Shown here in pieces: positions 23,828 to 32,281 of a stretch of 64,000 nucleotides of DNA. Below the pieces are notes generated by a model. The model searched no databases and was not told the origin of the DNA. It saw only the letters and a list, made by a program, of their open reading frames with translations. Position 1 is the first letter of the stretch; each line of letters starts with the position of its first letter. The translations under genes and the position numbers were made by a program. Source of the DNA: Rikenellaceae bacterium (GTDB taxonomy: Bacteria; Bacteroidota; Bacteroidia; Bacteroidales; UBA932); NCBI GenBank assembly GCA_003542575.1, contig DPKJ01000002.1:1-64000 (forward strand), in the 5' to 3' direction.

Positions 23828-24898
23828 TCAGGAAAGAATAGCTGCTGAAATTCTGTCACCGATTTCAGTAGTGGTCCGTGGCATTGATTCACCGCACAAA
23901 TCAGGCGTAAGAAACCTCTCTTCTATAATATTTATACAACATTGTTTTAAAAGACCCGCCTCTTCGATCAATCCAAAACCTTCACCGAGCAGCATTGCAG
24001 AGGAGAGAATAGTTGCCAGGGGGTTTGCAATATTCAATCCCGCCGCTTGGGGATATGATCCGTGAATTGGTTCAAAGAGGGGAGTCTTGAGTCCGTATGA
24101 CGCTGATGGGAGTAGTCCGATAGAGCCAGTCAGCACACTCGCCTGGTCGCTTAAAATATCGCCAAACATATTTTCAGTAAGGATAACATCAAATTCTGAG
24201 GGGTTGGTAACCAGTTGCATAGCTGCATTATCAACAAAAAGGTAATCAAGCGTTACCCCCGGGTAGCTATGTTTGTGAATACGAGTAACCACCTCTCTCC
24301 ATAGTCTGGAGGTTTCAAGCACATTTGCTTTATCTACAAGGGTTACATGACCTTTTCTCTTTATTGCCAGTTTAAATGCAACCTCTGTAATCCGCTCAAT
24401 CTCTGATGTTGTGTAAAGACAGGTGTCAAATGCCTTTTCTCCATTTTCACTTCTGCCTCTTGGTTCTCCAAAGTAAATCCCTCCGGTCAGCTCCCTCACA
24501 ATTATCATGTTAACACCTCTTATCCTCTCCTCTTTGAGGGGAGACCTCTCAATAAGAGATTCAAATATCTCCACAGGCCTAATGTTCGCATATAGACCCA
24601 GCTCTTTTCTCATTTTGAGAAGTCCTTGCTCCGGGCGAACCTTTGCTGCCGGGTTGTTGTCATATTTGGGGTCTCCGATTGCGCCAAACAGAATAGCATC
24701 ACTGTTGAGGCAGAGATTGTGAGTTTCAGGAGGATAGGGGTCACCACAGAGGTCTATTGCAGATGCTCCTATAATGCCATAAACAAATGTAAATCTGTGG
24801 CCGAACTTTTTTTCAATTGCCTTGAGGGCCTTAACTGCCTGATCTGTTATCTCAGGCCCTATCCCGTCTCCAGGCAATACTGCTATTACTTTTTCCAT
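23828..24898 (-). CDS. leuB: 3-isopropylmalate dehydrogenase
   Basis: 356 residues. It oxidises and decarboxylates 3-isopropylmalate to 2-oxoisocaproate with NAD, the third step of leucine synthesis. Visible signatures are the N-terminal LPGDGIGPEI, the substrate-binding RPEQGLLKMRKELGLYANIRP, TRIHKHSYPGVTL and the active-site NMFGDILSDQASVLTGSIGLLPSAS. Length is typical. Last gene of the leuA-leuC-leuD-leuB operon, 26 bases after leuD, and so under the leader attenuator. Confidence 0.98.
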   Translation of the reverse strand: MEKVIAVLPGDGIGPEITDQAVKALKAIEKKFGHRFTFVYGIIGASAIDLCGDPYPPETHNLCLNSDAILFGAIGDPKYDNNPAAKVRPEQGLLKMRKELGLYANIRPVEIFESLIERSPLKEERIRGVNMIIVRELTGGIYFGEPRGRSENGEKAFDTCLYTTSEIERITEVAFKLAIKRKGHVTLVDKANVLETSRLWREVVTRIHKHSYPGVTLDYLFVDNAAMQLVTNPSEFDVILTENMFGDILSDQASVLTGSIGLLPSASYGLKTPLFEPIHGSYPQAAGLNIANPLATILSSAMLLGEGFGLIEEAGLLKQCCINIIEERFLTPDLCGESMPRTTTEIGDRISAAILS

Positions 24899-24924
24899 AA
24901 GCTGAGGTTTTCTTTGATTAATTC

Positions 24925-25527
24925 TTAAAGGGAGGAGAGTTTGTAAATCTCATACTCTTCAATCTCTTTTAAATTGGAGGCCAGGTAGTCAATATCGTCA
25001 TAACCGTTTATCAGACAATTTTGCTTGTAACTGTTAATTTCGAAATTTTCGCTCTCTCCTGTTGCCGGAATTGAAATTGCTTTATCCATAAGATTGATTT
25101 TTAGTGTTATACCTTTATCCTTGTTTGAGTATTCAAATATTTTTTCAAGAAATTCGTTGCTAACCTGTACCGGTATCAGACCATTGTTGAGTGCGTTTGA
25201 TCTGAAAATGTCTGCGAAAAAGCTTGAAACCACTACGCGGAAACCCCAATCAGCCAGTGCCCAGGCGGCATGCTCCCTGCTCGATCCGCACCCGAAATTT
25301 CTACCGGCAACCAAAATGGTTTCATCTCCTTTGGCTCTATTGAGAACAAACTCCTTTATCTCCTCTCCGTTTGTGTCAAACCGTCTGTCATAAAAGAGAT
25401 TCTCTCCAAAGCCATCTCTCGTGGTAGTTTTGAGAAATCGAGCGGGGATAATCTGGTCTGTATCAAGATCCTCCTCTGGCAGAGTTACTGCCCATGACTC
25501 TTCTATTGTAAATTTTATGTAACTCAT
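24925..25527 (-). CDS. leuD: 3-isopropylmalate dehydratase small subunit
   Basis: 200 residues from MSYIKFTIEESW; an ATG 11 codons upstream gives an unusual N-terminal tail and was not chosen. The swivelling domain of isopropylmalate isomerase shows DTDQIIPARFLKT near 21-33 and GRNFGCGSSREHAAWAL near 75-91. It forms the enzyme with LeuC, moving the hydroxyl of 2-isopropylmalate to C3. Between leuC and leuB on the same strand. Confidence 0.98.
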   Translation of the reverse strand: MSYIKFTIEESWAVTLPEEDLDTDQIIPARFLKTTTRDGFGENLFYDRRFDTNGEEIKEFVLNRAKGDETILVAGRNFGCGSSREHAAWALADWGFRVVVSSFFADIFRSNALNNGLIPVQVSNEFLEKIFEYSNKDKGITLKINLMDKAISIPATGESENFEINSYKQNCLINGYDDIDYLASNLKEIEEYEIYKLSSL

Positions 25528-25611
25528 ATTGTCGCTTATACAATTTTCTTCGTAATTCAATTTTTATAGTCTAATCAATAACCGCCATTTATACTCTAAT
25601 AAATAGTTAAA

Positions 25612-27018
25612 TCAGATAAGTTCCCGGGGGTCGGTGATAACACCTGTTACAGCTGCAGCAGCGGCAACCAGAGGGCCTGCAAGTAGTGTTCTTGCTCCGG
25701 GACCTTGCCTCCCCTCAAAATTTCTGTTGGATGTGGATACTGCATATTTTCCTGCAGGAATCTTATCGTCATTCATACCAAGGCACGCAGAGCAGCCAGG
25801 TTGTCTAACCTCAAACCCTGCTTTGCGTAGAATATCTCCAAGCCCCTCCTCTTCAATCTGCTTCTCTACCATTTTTGACCCCGGTACAAGCCAGGCCGTT
25901 ACATGAGGAGCCTTTTGTCTTCCCTTTACAAGTGAGACAAAAGCTCTGAAGTCTTCAACTCGTCCGTTGGTACAACTCCCTAAAAAGACATAGTCAATCT
26001 TATGTCCCGCTATTTTCTTATCAGATTGGAATCCCATATATTCCAGTGCTCTGGAGAGGCTGGTATCTTCGGGATGAGCTTTGGGAATAGATGAGTCTAC
26101 CGGAATTGCCATTGATGGATTTGTACCGTATGTGATCATAGGCTCTATCTCCTCTGCCGAAAACAGGTGGACAGAATCGTAGGTGCAACCGGAATCACTT
26201 TTAAGTTTGTTCCATTTCTCAACCGCCTTATCCCATTTTGCTCCAATCTCTCCTTTTTCGCCTTCAGGGGAGTACTCTCTGCCTTTAAGGTATTCAAATG
26301 TTGTGTGATCAGGTGCTATCAACCCTCCTCTCGCTCCCATCTCGATGCTCATGTTGCAGATTGTCATCCGCTCCTCCATAGAGAGTTGCTCAATTGTACT
26401 ACCGGCAAACTCCAGAAAGTAACCTGTACCGCCCGAAGTACCCAGTTTTGAAATAATATGAAGGATAATATCTTTTGCACCAACTCCTTTATTAAGTTTA
26501 CCTTCAATCTTCACCAACATTTGCTTAGGCTTTGTCTGCAGTAAGGTTTGTGTTGCAAGAACCATCTCCACTTCGCTGGTTCCAATTCCAAATGCAATAT
26601 TTCCTAGAGCTCCATGTGTGGAGGTGTGGCTGTCACCGCAAACAATTGTCATTCCGCATTGAGTTATGCCAAGTTCAGGGCCAATAATATGAACTACACC
26701 GTTTGAAGGGTTTCCAAGGGGAAAATATCTGATTCCATTTTCGGCAGTGTTCTTTCGCAGTTCCTCAACAGGAATAGCCGAGAGTGGGTCTTTAATGGGT
26801 TGGTGCTGATTTATTGTTGGAACGTTATGGTCGCAGGTGGCAAATGTTTTTTCGGGGCGAAACACCTTTAGACCTCTTCTCTTCAGACCCCCAAAAGCTT
26901 GCGGGCTGGTAACCTCATGAATGAAGTGCCTGTCAATGTAAAGTATTGAAGGGCCTCCATCGATCTCTTTCACTACGTGATTCTCCCAGATTTTATCAAA
27001 TATTGTTTTCGGAATCAT
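25612..27018 (-). CDS. leuC: 3-isopropylmalate dehydratase large subunit
   Basis: 468 residues, usual length for the large subunit. It carries the aconitase-type 4Fe-4S cluster; ligands are the Cys in VFLGSCTNGR and the two in PGCSACLGMN. CGDSHTSTHGALGNIAFGIGTSEVEMVLATQ is split across the conserved active-site region near 130-160. Works with LeuD. It follows leuA by 18 bases in the operon. Confidence 0.98.
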   Translation of the reverse strand: MIPKTIFDKIWENHVVKEIDGGPSILYIDRHFIHEVTSPQAFGGLKRRGLKVFRPEKTFATCDHNVPTINQHQPIKDPLSAIPVEELRKNTAENGIRYFPLGNPSNGVVHIIGPELGITQCGMTIVCGDSHTSTHGALGNIAFGIGTSEVEMVLATQTLLQTKPKQMLVKIEGKLNKGVGAKDIILHIISKLGTSGGTGYFLEFAGSTIEQLSMEERMTICNMSIEMGARGGLIAPDHTTFEYLKGREYSPEGEKGEIGAKWDKAVEKWNKLKSDSGCTYDSVHLFSAEEIEPMITYGTNPSMAIPVDSSIPKAHPEDTSLSRALEYMGFQSDKKIAGHKIDYVFLGSCTNGRVEDFRAFVSLVKGRQKAPHVTAWLVPGSKMVEKQIEEEGLGDILRKAGFEVRQPGCSACLGMNDDKIPAGKYAVSTSNRNFEGRQGPGARTLLAGPLVAAAAAVTGVITDPRELI

Positions 27019-27036
27019 AAATCTCGTCTCTGTTTG

Positions 27037-28530
27037 TTACAAAATTTTGGAAACTGCATTTACAAGAGCCTCTGCAGAGGCAGTTACGATGTCGGTATTG
27101 GCCGAGAAACCGTAGTAGATATTCCCTCTGTTCTCAATCTGAACATGAACCTTGCCTACATCGTCGCTTCCCTTGGTTATTGCCTGAACCAGAAACTCTT
27201 CAAGGGTAATTTTCCTGTGGATTAGCGATTTTATTGCGCTAAAACAGGCATCTATCGGACCATTTCCCGGGCTGGTGGCCGTGCAAACCTCTCCATCAAT
27301 CACCAGTTTAACGGTAGCCATTGGAACAGATGATTTTCCGCAGACAACCTGCAGGAATTTGATTCTTATTCTTTGATTCTGTTTTGTACGGGTTACTCCA
27401 ACAATTATATTCAGGTCGTCGTCATTAATATCCTTTTTACAATCTGCAAGTTTGAGGAACTTATCATATGCTTCGTCAAGTTCCTGATTGGAGAGTTCAA
27501 CTCCCAGCCTTTTGTAGTGGTGATTCAGTGCTGCACGGCCGCTTCTTGCTGTCAGGGCAATTGTAGATTCGTTCACTCCAACATCAGCAGGGTCAATAAT
27601 CTCATAACTCTCCCTGTTCTTCAGTACTCCATCCTGATGTATCCCAGAGGAGTGGGCAAAGGCGTTTCTCCCGACAATTGCCTTGTTGGGTTGTACAGGC
27701 ATTCTCATCAGTGTTGATACAAGGCGGGAATTTTTGTAAATTGATTTAGTTTCGATGTCTGTATATACCGGGATGTCTTTACGGCTTTTAATGGCCATTA
27801 CTACCTCTTCGAGTGCGGTATTACCTGCCCTCTCCCCAATTCCGTTTATGGTAACCTCCACCTGCCTTGCTCCGTTTATAATTCCTGCAAGAGAGTTTGC
27901 GGTTGCCATCCCAAGGTCATTATGGCAGTGGGTAGAAATTATTGCTTTGTGTATGTTCGGAACATTTTCTACAAGATATTTAATCTTCTCTCCATACTCA
28001 TATGGGGTGCAGTAACCAGTTGTATCGGGTATATTTACCACGGTAGCTCCTGCGGCTATTACAGCTTCAATTACTCTGGCCAGATATTCATTCTCTGTTC
28101 TGCCTGCATCCTCAGCGTAAAACTCCACATCCTGAACATATTTTTTGGCATATTTAACACAATGAACAGCCCTTTTAATAATGTCCTCTCTGTCTGATTT
28201 GAATTTGTGGAGGATGTGCATATCAGAGGTTCCAATTCCGGTGTGAATTCTCTTTCTTTTGGCGTAATGGAGAGCATCTGCAGCTACGTCTATGTCTTTG
28301 TCAACAGCCCGGGTTAATGCGCATATCGTTGACTCTTTTATTATTTTGGAAATTTCAACAATTGAATTGAAATCTCCGGGACTCGATATTGGGAAACCGC
28401 ATTCAATGACATCAACCTTCATTGTCTCCAGAGCCCGGGCAATCTCAATCTTCTCTATTGTATTAAGCTGACATCCCGGAACCTGTTCGCCGTCCCTGAG
28501 TGTAGTGTCGAAAACATATAACTTTTCCAT
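27037..28530 (-). CDS. leuA: 2-isopropylmalate synthase
   Basis: About 497 residues from MEKLYVFDTTLRDGEQ. It condenses acetyl-CoA with 2-oxoisovalerate, the committed step to leucine. Metal and substrate sites are seen in FDTTLRDGEQ and in THCHNDLGMA (HxH). The C-terminal allosteric domain (about 380-497, with GNGPIDACFSAIKSLI) is where leucine would inhibit. An ATG five codons earlier (28545) directly abuts the attenuator T-tract and is less likely. First structural gene of the leu operon, controlled by the leader just upstream. Confidence 0.97.
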   Translation of the reverse strand: MEKLYVFDTTLRDGEQVPGCQLNTIEKIEIARALETMKVDVIECGFPISSPGDFNSIVEISKIIKESTICALTRAVDKDIDVAADALHYAKRKRIHTGIGTSDMHILHKFKSDREDIIKRAVHCVKYAKKYVQDVEFYAEDAGRTENEYLARVIEAVIAAGATVVNIPDTTGYCTPYEYGEKIKYLVENVPNIHKAIISTHCHNDLGMATANSLAGIINGARQVEVTINGIGERAGNTALEEVVMAIKSRKDIPVYTDIETKSIYKNSRLVSTLMRMPVQPNKAIVGRNAFAHSSGIHQDGVLKNRESYEIIDPADVGVNESTIALTARSGRAALNHHYKRLGVELSNQELDEAYDKFLKLADCKKDINDDDLNIIVGVTRTKQNQRIRIKFLQVVCGKSSVPMATVKLVIDGEVCTATSPGNGPIDACFSAIKSLIHRKITLEEFLVQAITKGSDDVGKVHVQIENRGNIYYGFSANTDIVTASAEALVNAVSKIL

Positions 28531-28546
28531 AGTATTTGATTGCATT

Positions 28547-28575
28547 AAAAAAGGCCACCCTTTTTGAGGGCAGCC
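28547..28575 (-). terminator. Leu operon attenuator terminator
   Basis: On the minus strand GGCTGCCCT pairs with AGGGTGGCC (nine pairs, two of them G-U) around CAAAA, then six Ts, ending just before leuA. The arm TGCCCTC (28566-28572) can instead pair with GAGGGCA (28619-28625) inside the leader frame, forming a seven-pair antiterminator. Confidence 0.8.
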
Positions 28576-28598
28576 TGTATATTTAAAAATTCAAAAAT

Positions 28599-28685
28599 TT
28601 ACGCCTTTTTATACAAGATGCCCTCTCTCCGGTTAAATAGACCGAGTAGTAGCAGTGAGAGCAAAAAATTAATTCGTGTATTCAT
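28599..28685 (-). CDS. leuL: Leucine leader peptide of the leu operon
   Basis: 28 codons, translating as MNTRINFLLSLLLLGLF then NRREGILYKKA and a stop. Seven of residues 8-16 are Leu, using TTG, CTC, CTG, CTA and other codons. The run ends 13 bases before the antiterminator arm at 28619-28625. The stop at 28599 lies beyond that arm. A ribosome waiting at Leu codons would leave the arm free and allow read-through, whereas one reaching the stop would cover it and let the terminator form. The name follows the E. coli leader by analogy. A weak -7 box (TAACTTCG, 28694-28701) lies just upstream. Confidence 0.8.
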   Translation of the reverse strand: MNTRINFLLSLLLLGLFNRREGILYKKA

Positions 28686-28741
28686 ATCGGCTGCGAAGTT
28701 AGAGTTTTTTTGAAATATGCAATACAAAAAATGAAAAAATC

Positions 28742-28771
28742 CTGAAAAGCTTTACAGGTAAAGCCTTTCAG
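28742..28771 (-). terminator. Terminator after Yip1 gene
   Basis: CTGAAA and GCTTTAC (28742-28755) pair with GTAAAGC and TTTCAG (28758-28771), a near-perfect stem with one facing unpaired base on each side. On the minus strand it is followed by T-rich sequence. It separates the Yip1/GH16 transcript from the leu leader. Confidence 0.8.
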
Positions 28772-28893
28772 AAGGTTTCATTATGTAAGTATTATTGCTA
28801 AATAATTTAATAATTATACTATATGGACTAAAATTATTTTAAGAATTAAGCAATTATCGACATGTTAACATCAAATAAAAAGTTTTAATATTT

Positions 28894-29493
28894 TTATCTG
28901 AATGCACTCATCGTAAGTCCGAATGAGGTGAATATTGCTGCAAGAACCAGCGCAAGCACAATATAAACGCCAATCATTACAACAAGAGTAGTAATGAAGA
29001 AGCTTGTTTTTTTCTCTTCGCTTACCCCGGTCATTGGGACCAATCCAATATACAGCACATACAAACTGTATAGTGAGCCAGCAAGTGAAAGGATAGACAG
29101 AGAAGGTATTATGTTAAAGATACCGGCAACTAACATTGGTGTATATGCATATCCAACCAGTGCAAGTGCCTTGTTCATGGTTATTGTCGCAACAAAATTT
29201 GTTGAAAGCATTTGAATAACCCATGCACTCAAATACACTCCCACAATTGTACCCACAAAAGATGTCAGAGCAGAGTTAATTCCCAGGCCTAAGCTGGCGG
29301 CTCTTCCAAAGAATCCCACATTTATGCCTATGAATCCATAACCAATAAATGAACAGACAGCGGGAATCAATGCGAGAGGGACAATGTAGCTGACAATAAA
29401 TGAAGAGCTTTCAATCTCTTTCTCTTTTTCTCTCTCCCAAGCCTCTTTTGGACTCAGGATGAAAGATTTAATTAAATTAAAGAAGGTTTCCAT
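28894..29493 (-). CDS. Yip1 family membrane protein
   Basis: 199 residues. A short cytosolic N-terminus with LIKSFILSPKEAWEREKEKE, typical of Yip1-domain proteins, is followed by five hydrophobic segments, ending GLTMSAFR. The motif ALALVGYAYTPMLVAGIFNIIPSLSIL near 110-137 is the conserved centre of the domain. Bacterial members have no assigned function. It follows the GH16 gene by 43 bases and precedes a strong terminator. Confidence 0.85.
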   Translation of the reverse strand: METFFNLIKSFILSPKEAWEREKEKEIESSSFIVSYIVPLALIPAVCSFIGYGFIGINVGFFGRAASLGLGINSALTSFVGTIVGVYLSAWVIQMLSTNFVATITMNKALALVGYAYTPMLVAGIFNIIPSLSILSLAGSLYSLYVLYIGLVPMTGVSEEKKTSFFITTLVVMIGVYIVLALVLAAIFTSFGLTMSAFR

Positions 29494-29536
29494 AGTTTAT
29501 AGTTTTAAGTTGAAGTTTTTCATGATTTGAGGTCTC

Positions 29537-30370
29537 TCATTCTCGTTTATAAATTCTTATATAATCGATATCGTGAAACTGAGGGAATATTGTTGTCGAA
29601 TCGGGATTGCCGGGCCAGGTTCCACCTATCGCAGTATTAATAATTAAGAAATGGTCTGTATGGGGTACTCCCTCCTTTACTGTATGGATAAGCACTCCAT
29701 CCAGGTACCATCTGATTTCGTCAGGTTCCCATTCAAGAACATAAATGTGGAAATCATCACCGTAGTTTAGAGTTCCCCTGTAGGTAGAAGATGACGACCT
29801 GCTCTCTCCCTTGAATGAGGTATAGTGAAATGTTGCGTAGACTATATTGGGTTCGTGTCCCAGAAATTCCATAATGTCAATTTCGGTATACCATGGGCGG
29901 AGCTCGGGAATAGACCTCTCTCTGCCTGACTCAACGGCCTGTTTCATAATGTACTCCATCATCCAGTCCCTGTTTTGCGGGTAGAGCCAGTATGCAGGCC
30001 AAAGCCCTTTTCCCACAGGCAGCTTGCCCCTAATCTCAAAACGGCCGTATGTGATAGCCAGCTTATCTTTGGTGTCAAGCCTTCCGCTTGTGAATTTCTT
30101 GTTGCCGTATTCTCTTTCTCTGCTTCTGATTCTTAAATTACCCCCTTCGAGAAAAACCTCGTCGGGTACATAGTACTGGAGTTCGTCATGTTTGCTTGTC
30201 TCTCTGATTAGTACATTCCATTTAGATTCATCAAGCTTTTTGCCGTTGAACTCATCCTGCCAGATGAGCTTCCAGCCCTTTTTGTTTGAATCAATGCTTT
30301 GCTGGCCATAAGAATTCTCCCCATATCCCGATAGCAACAACACGCAGATAATAATCCTTAAATTTAACAT
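29537..30370 (-). CDS. Glycoside hydrolase family 16 (laminarinase-like)
   Basis: 277 residues from MLNLRIIICVLLL, an exported protein. The GH16 catalytic motif E-x-D-x-x-E is EIDIMEF, with the flanking WPAYWLYPQN upstream and EWEPDEIRWYLDG downstream, as in beta-1,3-glucanases. The RGKLPVGKGLWPA segment is also typical. A -7 box at 30401-30408 would start transcription near 30395, excluding the ATG at 30412. Probably cleaves laminarin or a related beta-glucan in the periplasm or outside. No SusC/D pair is adjacent. Confidence 0.93.
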   Translation of the reverse strand: MLNLRIIICVLLLSGYGENSYGQQSIDSNKKGWKLIWQDEFNGKKLDESKWNVLIRETSKHDELQYYVPDEVFLEGGNLRIRSREREYGNKKFTSGRLDTKDKLAITYGRFEIRGKLPVGKGLWPAYWLYPQNRDWMMEYIMKQAVESGRERSIPELRPWYTEIDIMEFLGHEPNIVYATFHYTSFKGESRSSSSTYRGTLNYGDDFHIYVLEWEPDEIRWYLDGVLIHTVKEGVPHTDHFLIINTAIGGTWPGNPDSTTIFPQFHDIDYIRIYKRE

Positions 30371-30400
30371 TGTGGTGATAGTTTTGTGGTTAGAATAAAC

Positions 30401-30408
30401 CAAATTTA
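30401..30408 (-). promoter_or_regulatory. -7 box for GH16 gene
   Basis: TAAATTTG on the minus strand, 31 bases before the start at 30370. Confidence 0.5.
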
Positions 30409-30462
30409 CCAAAAAAATTTTCTAAAAATCTCTTTTCGGGCACTTTATTGATAATTATTCAT

Positions 30463-30470
30463 TAAATTTG
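30463..30470 (+). promoter_or_regulatory. -7 box for DUF5050 gene
   Basis: TAAATTTG on the plus strand; a transcript start near 30477 lies after the first in-frame ATG (30473), supporting the signal-peptide start at 30518. Confidence 0.5.
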
Positions 30471-30517
30471 GTATGAACTTCTTGTTGGCGACTCCTAAAC
30501 AACTAAATATCAAGGGC

Positions 30518-31519
30518 ATGAAAAGGTTAATAATTGCAATTCTCATTCTGGGATTATGCACAACTGCCTCATCTCAGGGCTCAGGCAAAGAGAAAGTTAA
30601 TGTCTGGGGTAATACAAACTCCTCTTTAAAACAAGGAGGAAGGGTAGCTTATCAGGACGGGATTGTTTACTATGCAAACCCGCGCGATTCTTTTAAACTC
30701 TATAGAATTAATATTGATGGTACCCTTAAAAGGAGGATATCACATGATATTCCTGAACAGATTAATGTTATTGGACAGCATATCTATTATCTCAATAGAA
30801 ATTATGATTCGGGCAAGCAAGGTCTGTACAGGATTAGTATAACCGGAAGAGACAGACTGTTTTATGATCTGGATGCCTCTTATCTGCGGGTTCACAACAG
30901 TGGTATGGCCTATTTTCTGCTTGACGGTAAGTTTTATCAGATAAATACAAATAATATTACAAAACCTAAAGAGTTGGTATTTGTTGAAAAGGATTATATT
31001 ACCGGAGCATATATAACTACAGACTATGTTTTCTATACCAAATGGTGGGAGAATCTCTCCGCAAATACGCAACACGGGGGTATGCACATTTACGGGAGGG
31101 TGTCCGGTAAGAAGGATAACTTGCTTAGTGACAATCGGGTTATTACTGAATTTATTGTCTCCGATAACTGGAGATGGGTCTTTTACAGGCAGATGGGTGG
31201 TTATTATGACAACAATTCAAAGCAGTATGTAACAGCTCTCATACTTGTTTCAAATAACAATCGTAATCCAAAAAAAATGCCAACACCTTTACCCGAATAT
31301 GACAACAATATTGCATTTATTGACAGATGGTTATACTTCCGATCAGCAATTCCTCAAGATAATACATTGTACAGAATGAGTTTTGATGGCAAGAATGTTG
31401 AGGTTGTTTCACAACTGCCCGGTGAGGTTTATGAGGCAGGGGACTATCTTATTTTTTATGATGGGAAATATCTGGTAAGAACCCTTAAAGATGGCAGGCT
31501 GGCGGAGAAGTTAAATTAG
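30518..31519 (+). CDS. Exported DUF5050 beta-propeller-like protein
   Basis: 333 residues from MKRLIIAILILGLCTTASSQ, a signal peptide. The rest has repeating blades of the type GxVAYQDGIVYYANxxDxFKLYRINIDGTLKRRI and LYRMSFDGKNVEVVSQLPGE, the DUF5050 pattern related to YWTD propellers. No catalytic residues are evident; such proteins bind ligands or partners. Transcribed divergently from the GH16 gene and convergent with the nuclease gene. Confidence 0.75.
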   Translation: MKRLIIAILILGLCTTASSQGSGKEKVNVWGNTNSSLKQGGRVAYQDGIVYYANPRDSFKLYRINIDGTLKRRISHDIPEQINVIGQHIYYLNRNYDSGKQGLYRISITGRDRLFYDLDASYLRVHNSGMAYFLLDGKFYQINTNNITKPKELVFVEKDYITGAYITTDYVFYTKWWENLSANTQHGGMHIYGRVSGKKDNLLSDNRVITEFIVSDNWRWVFYRQMGGYYDNNSKQYVTALILVSNNNRNPKKMPTPLPEYDNNIAFIDRWLYFRSAIPQDNTLYRMSFDGKNVEVVSQLPGEVYEAGDYLIFYDGKYLVRTLKDGRLAEKLN

Positions 31520-31524
31520 AGACT

Positions 31525-32061
31525 CTATTTTCCCCACAGACCTTTATTTCTAATTCTGGCATTTTGCTGCAACTTAAGAAACAGTTCGGAATGTTTAACA
31601 TTGGGCGGCACTGTTAATACCATTGCGTATCCGTTTTCTACCAGATATGCATTAAGAAATGTACCATCCTCCAGATAGGCATAGGCAAGGACTCTCATGT
31701 ACTGATCGTACATGTTCACATCGTATTCGAGTCTCACTCTCTTGTCTTGCAAAAATGACTCAAGAAATTGTTTTGCCTCTTTTCCATAGAACCCTATCTC
31801 TTTTCTTCCGGTACGCCTTGATTCCGGTGCATCTACACCAATCAGGCGAACCTTTGTCCCTTTGGCAGAGCCGTCATCTATCCAGAATGTATCTCCGTCG
31901 ACAACCTTTTTAACTGCATAATAGTGTTGCTCATTGGTGATTTTGGCAGATTTACAGGAGTACGAAGATAGTGTAATGCAAAACAGTATAAATATTGTGA
32001 GGGTAGATTTCAGATAACCCCAACGATTTATCTCTTTCTCAGCTGAATTATTCCTGTACAT
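31525..32061 (-). CDS. Thermonuclease-family lipoprotein
   Basis: 178 residues. The N-terminus has a lipobox-like SYSC (about 36) after a hydrophobic stretch, so the protein is exported and may be lipid-anchored. The staphylococcal nuclease domain (about 48-176) shows VVDGDTFWI, KVRLIGVDAPES with the catalytic Arg, and QYMRVLAYAYLEDG with the second catalytic Arg. The usual catalytic Glu is plausibly in KRVRLEYDV. It degrades nucleic acid with calcium in characterised members. It follows the Pmp3-like gene by six bases. Confidence 0.9.
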   Translation of the reverse strand: MYRNNSAEKEINRWGYLKSTLTIFILFCITLSSYSCKSAKITNEQHYYAVKKVVDGDTFWIDDGSAKGTKVRLIGVDAPESRRTGRKEIGFYGKEAKQFLESFLQDKRVRLEYDVNMYDQYMRVLAYAYLEDGTFLNAYLVENGYAMVLTVPPNVKHSELFLKLQQNARIRNKGLWGK

Positions 32062-32067
32062 AAATGT

Positions 32068-32226
32068 TTAATATCTTCTGCGGTTAACAATAATCAGTGC
32101 AGCAATAACACCGGGAACCCATCCTGCCAGTGTCAGTAGAAAGACGATTAAAACCGATCCGCAACCGTAATCAATTACAGCCAGGGGAGGAAAGAGGATA
32201 CACACAAGAACTCTTAAAAACGACAT
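32068..32226 (-). CDS. YqaE/Pmp3 family small membrane protein
   Basis: 52 residues with two membrane helices: MSFLRVLVCILFPPLAVIDYGCG, then VLIVFLLTLAGWVPGVIAALIIV, ending NRRRY. The FPPLAV and GWxPGxIxA signatures are those of the Pmp3/YqaE proteolipid family, linked to membrane potential and salt stress. It sits between the histidine kinase and nuclease genes on the same strand, six bases before the nuclease. Confidence 0.92.
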   Translation of the reverse strand: MSFLRVLVCILFPPLAVIDYGCGSVLIVFLLTLAGWVPGVIAALIIVNRRRY

Positions 32227-32281
32227 TTTATAAAAGAGATTTTTTAAATTAATATATTATTTAAGCAGAACATTATAAAGG

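Noticed and set aside
28530..28545. Start of leuA at the upstream ATG (28545)
   Set aside because: That ATG directly touches the T-tract of the attenuator, leaving no room for ribosome binding; the ATG at 28530 begins with the conserved MEKLYVFDTTLRDGEQ.
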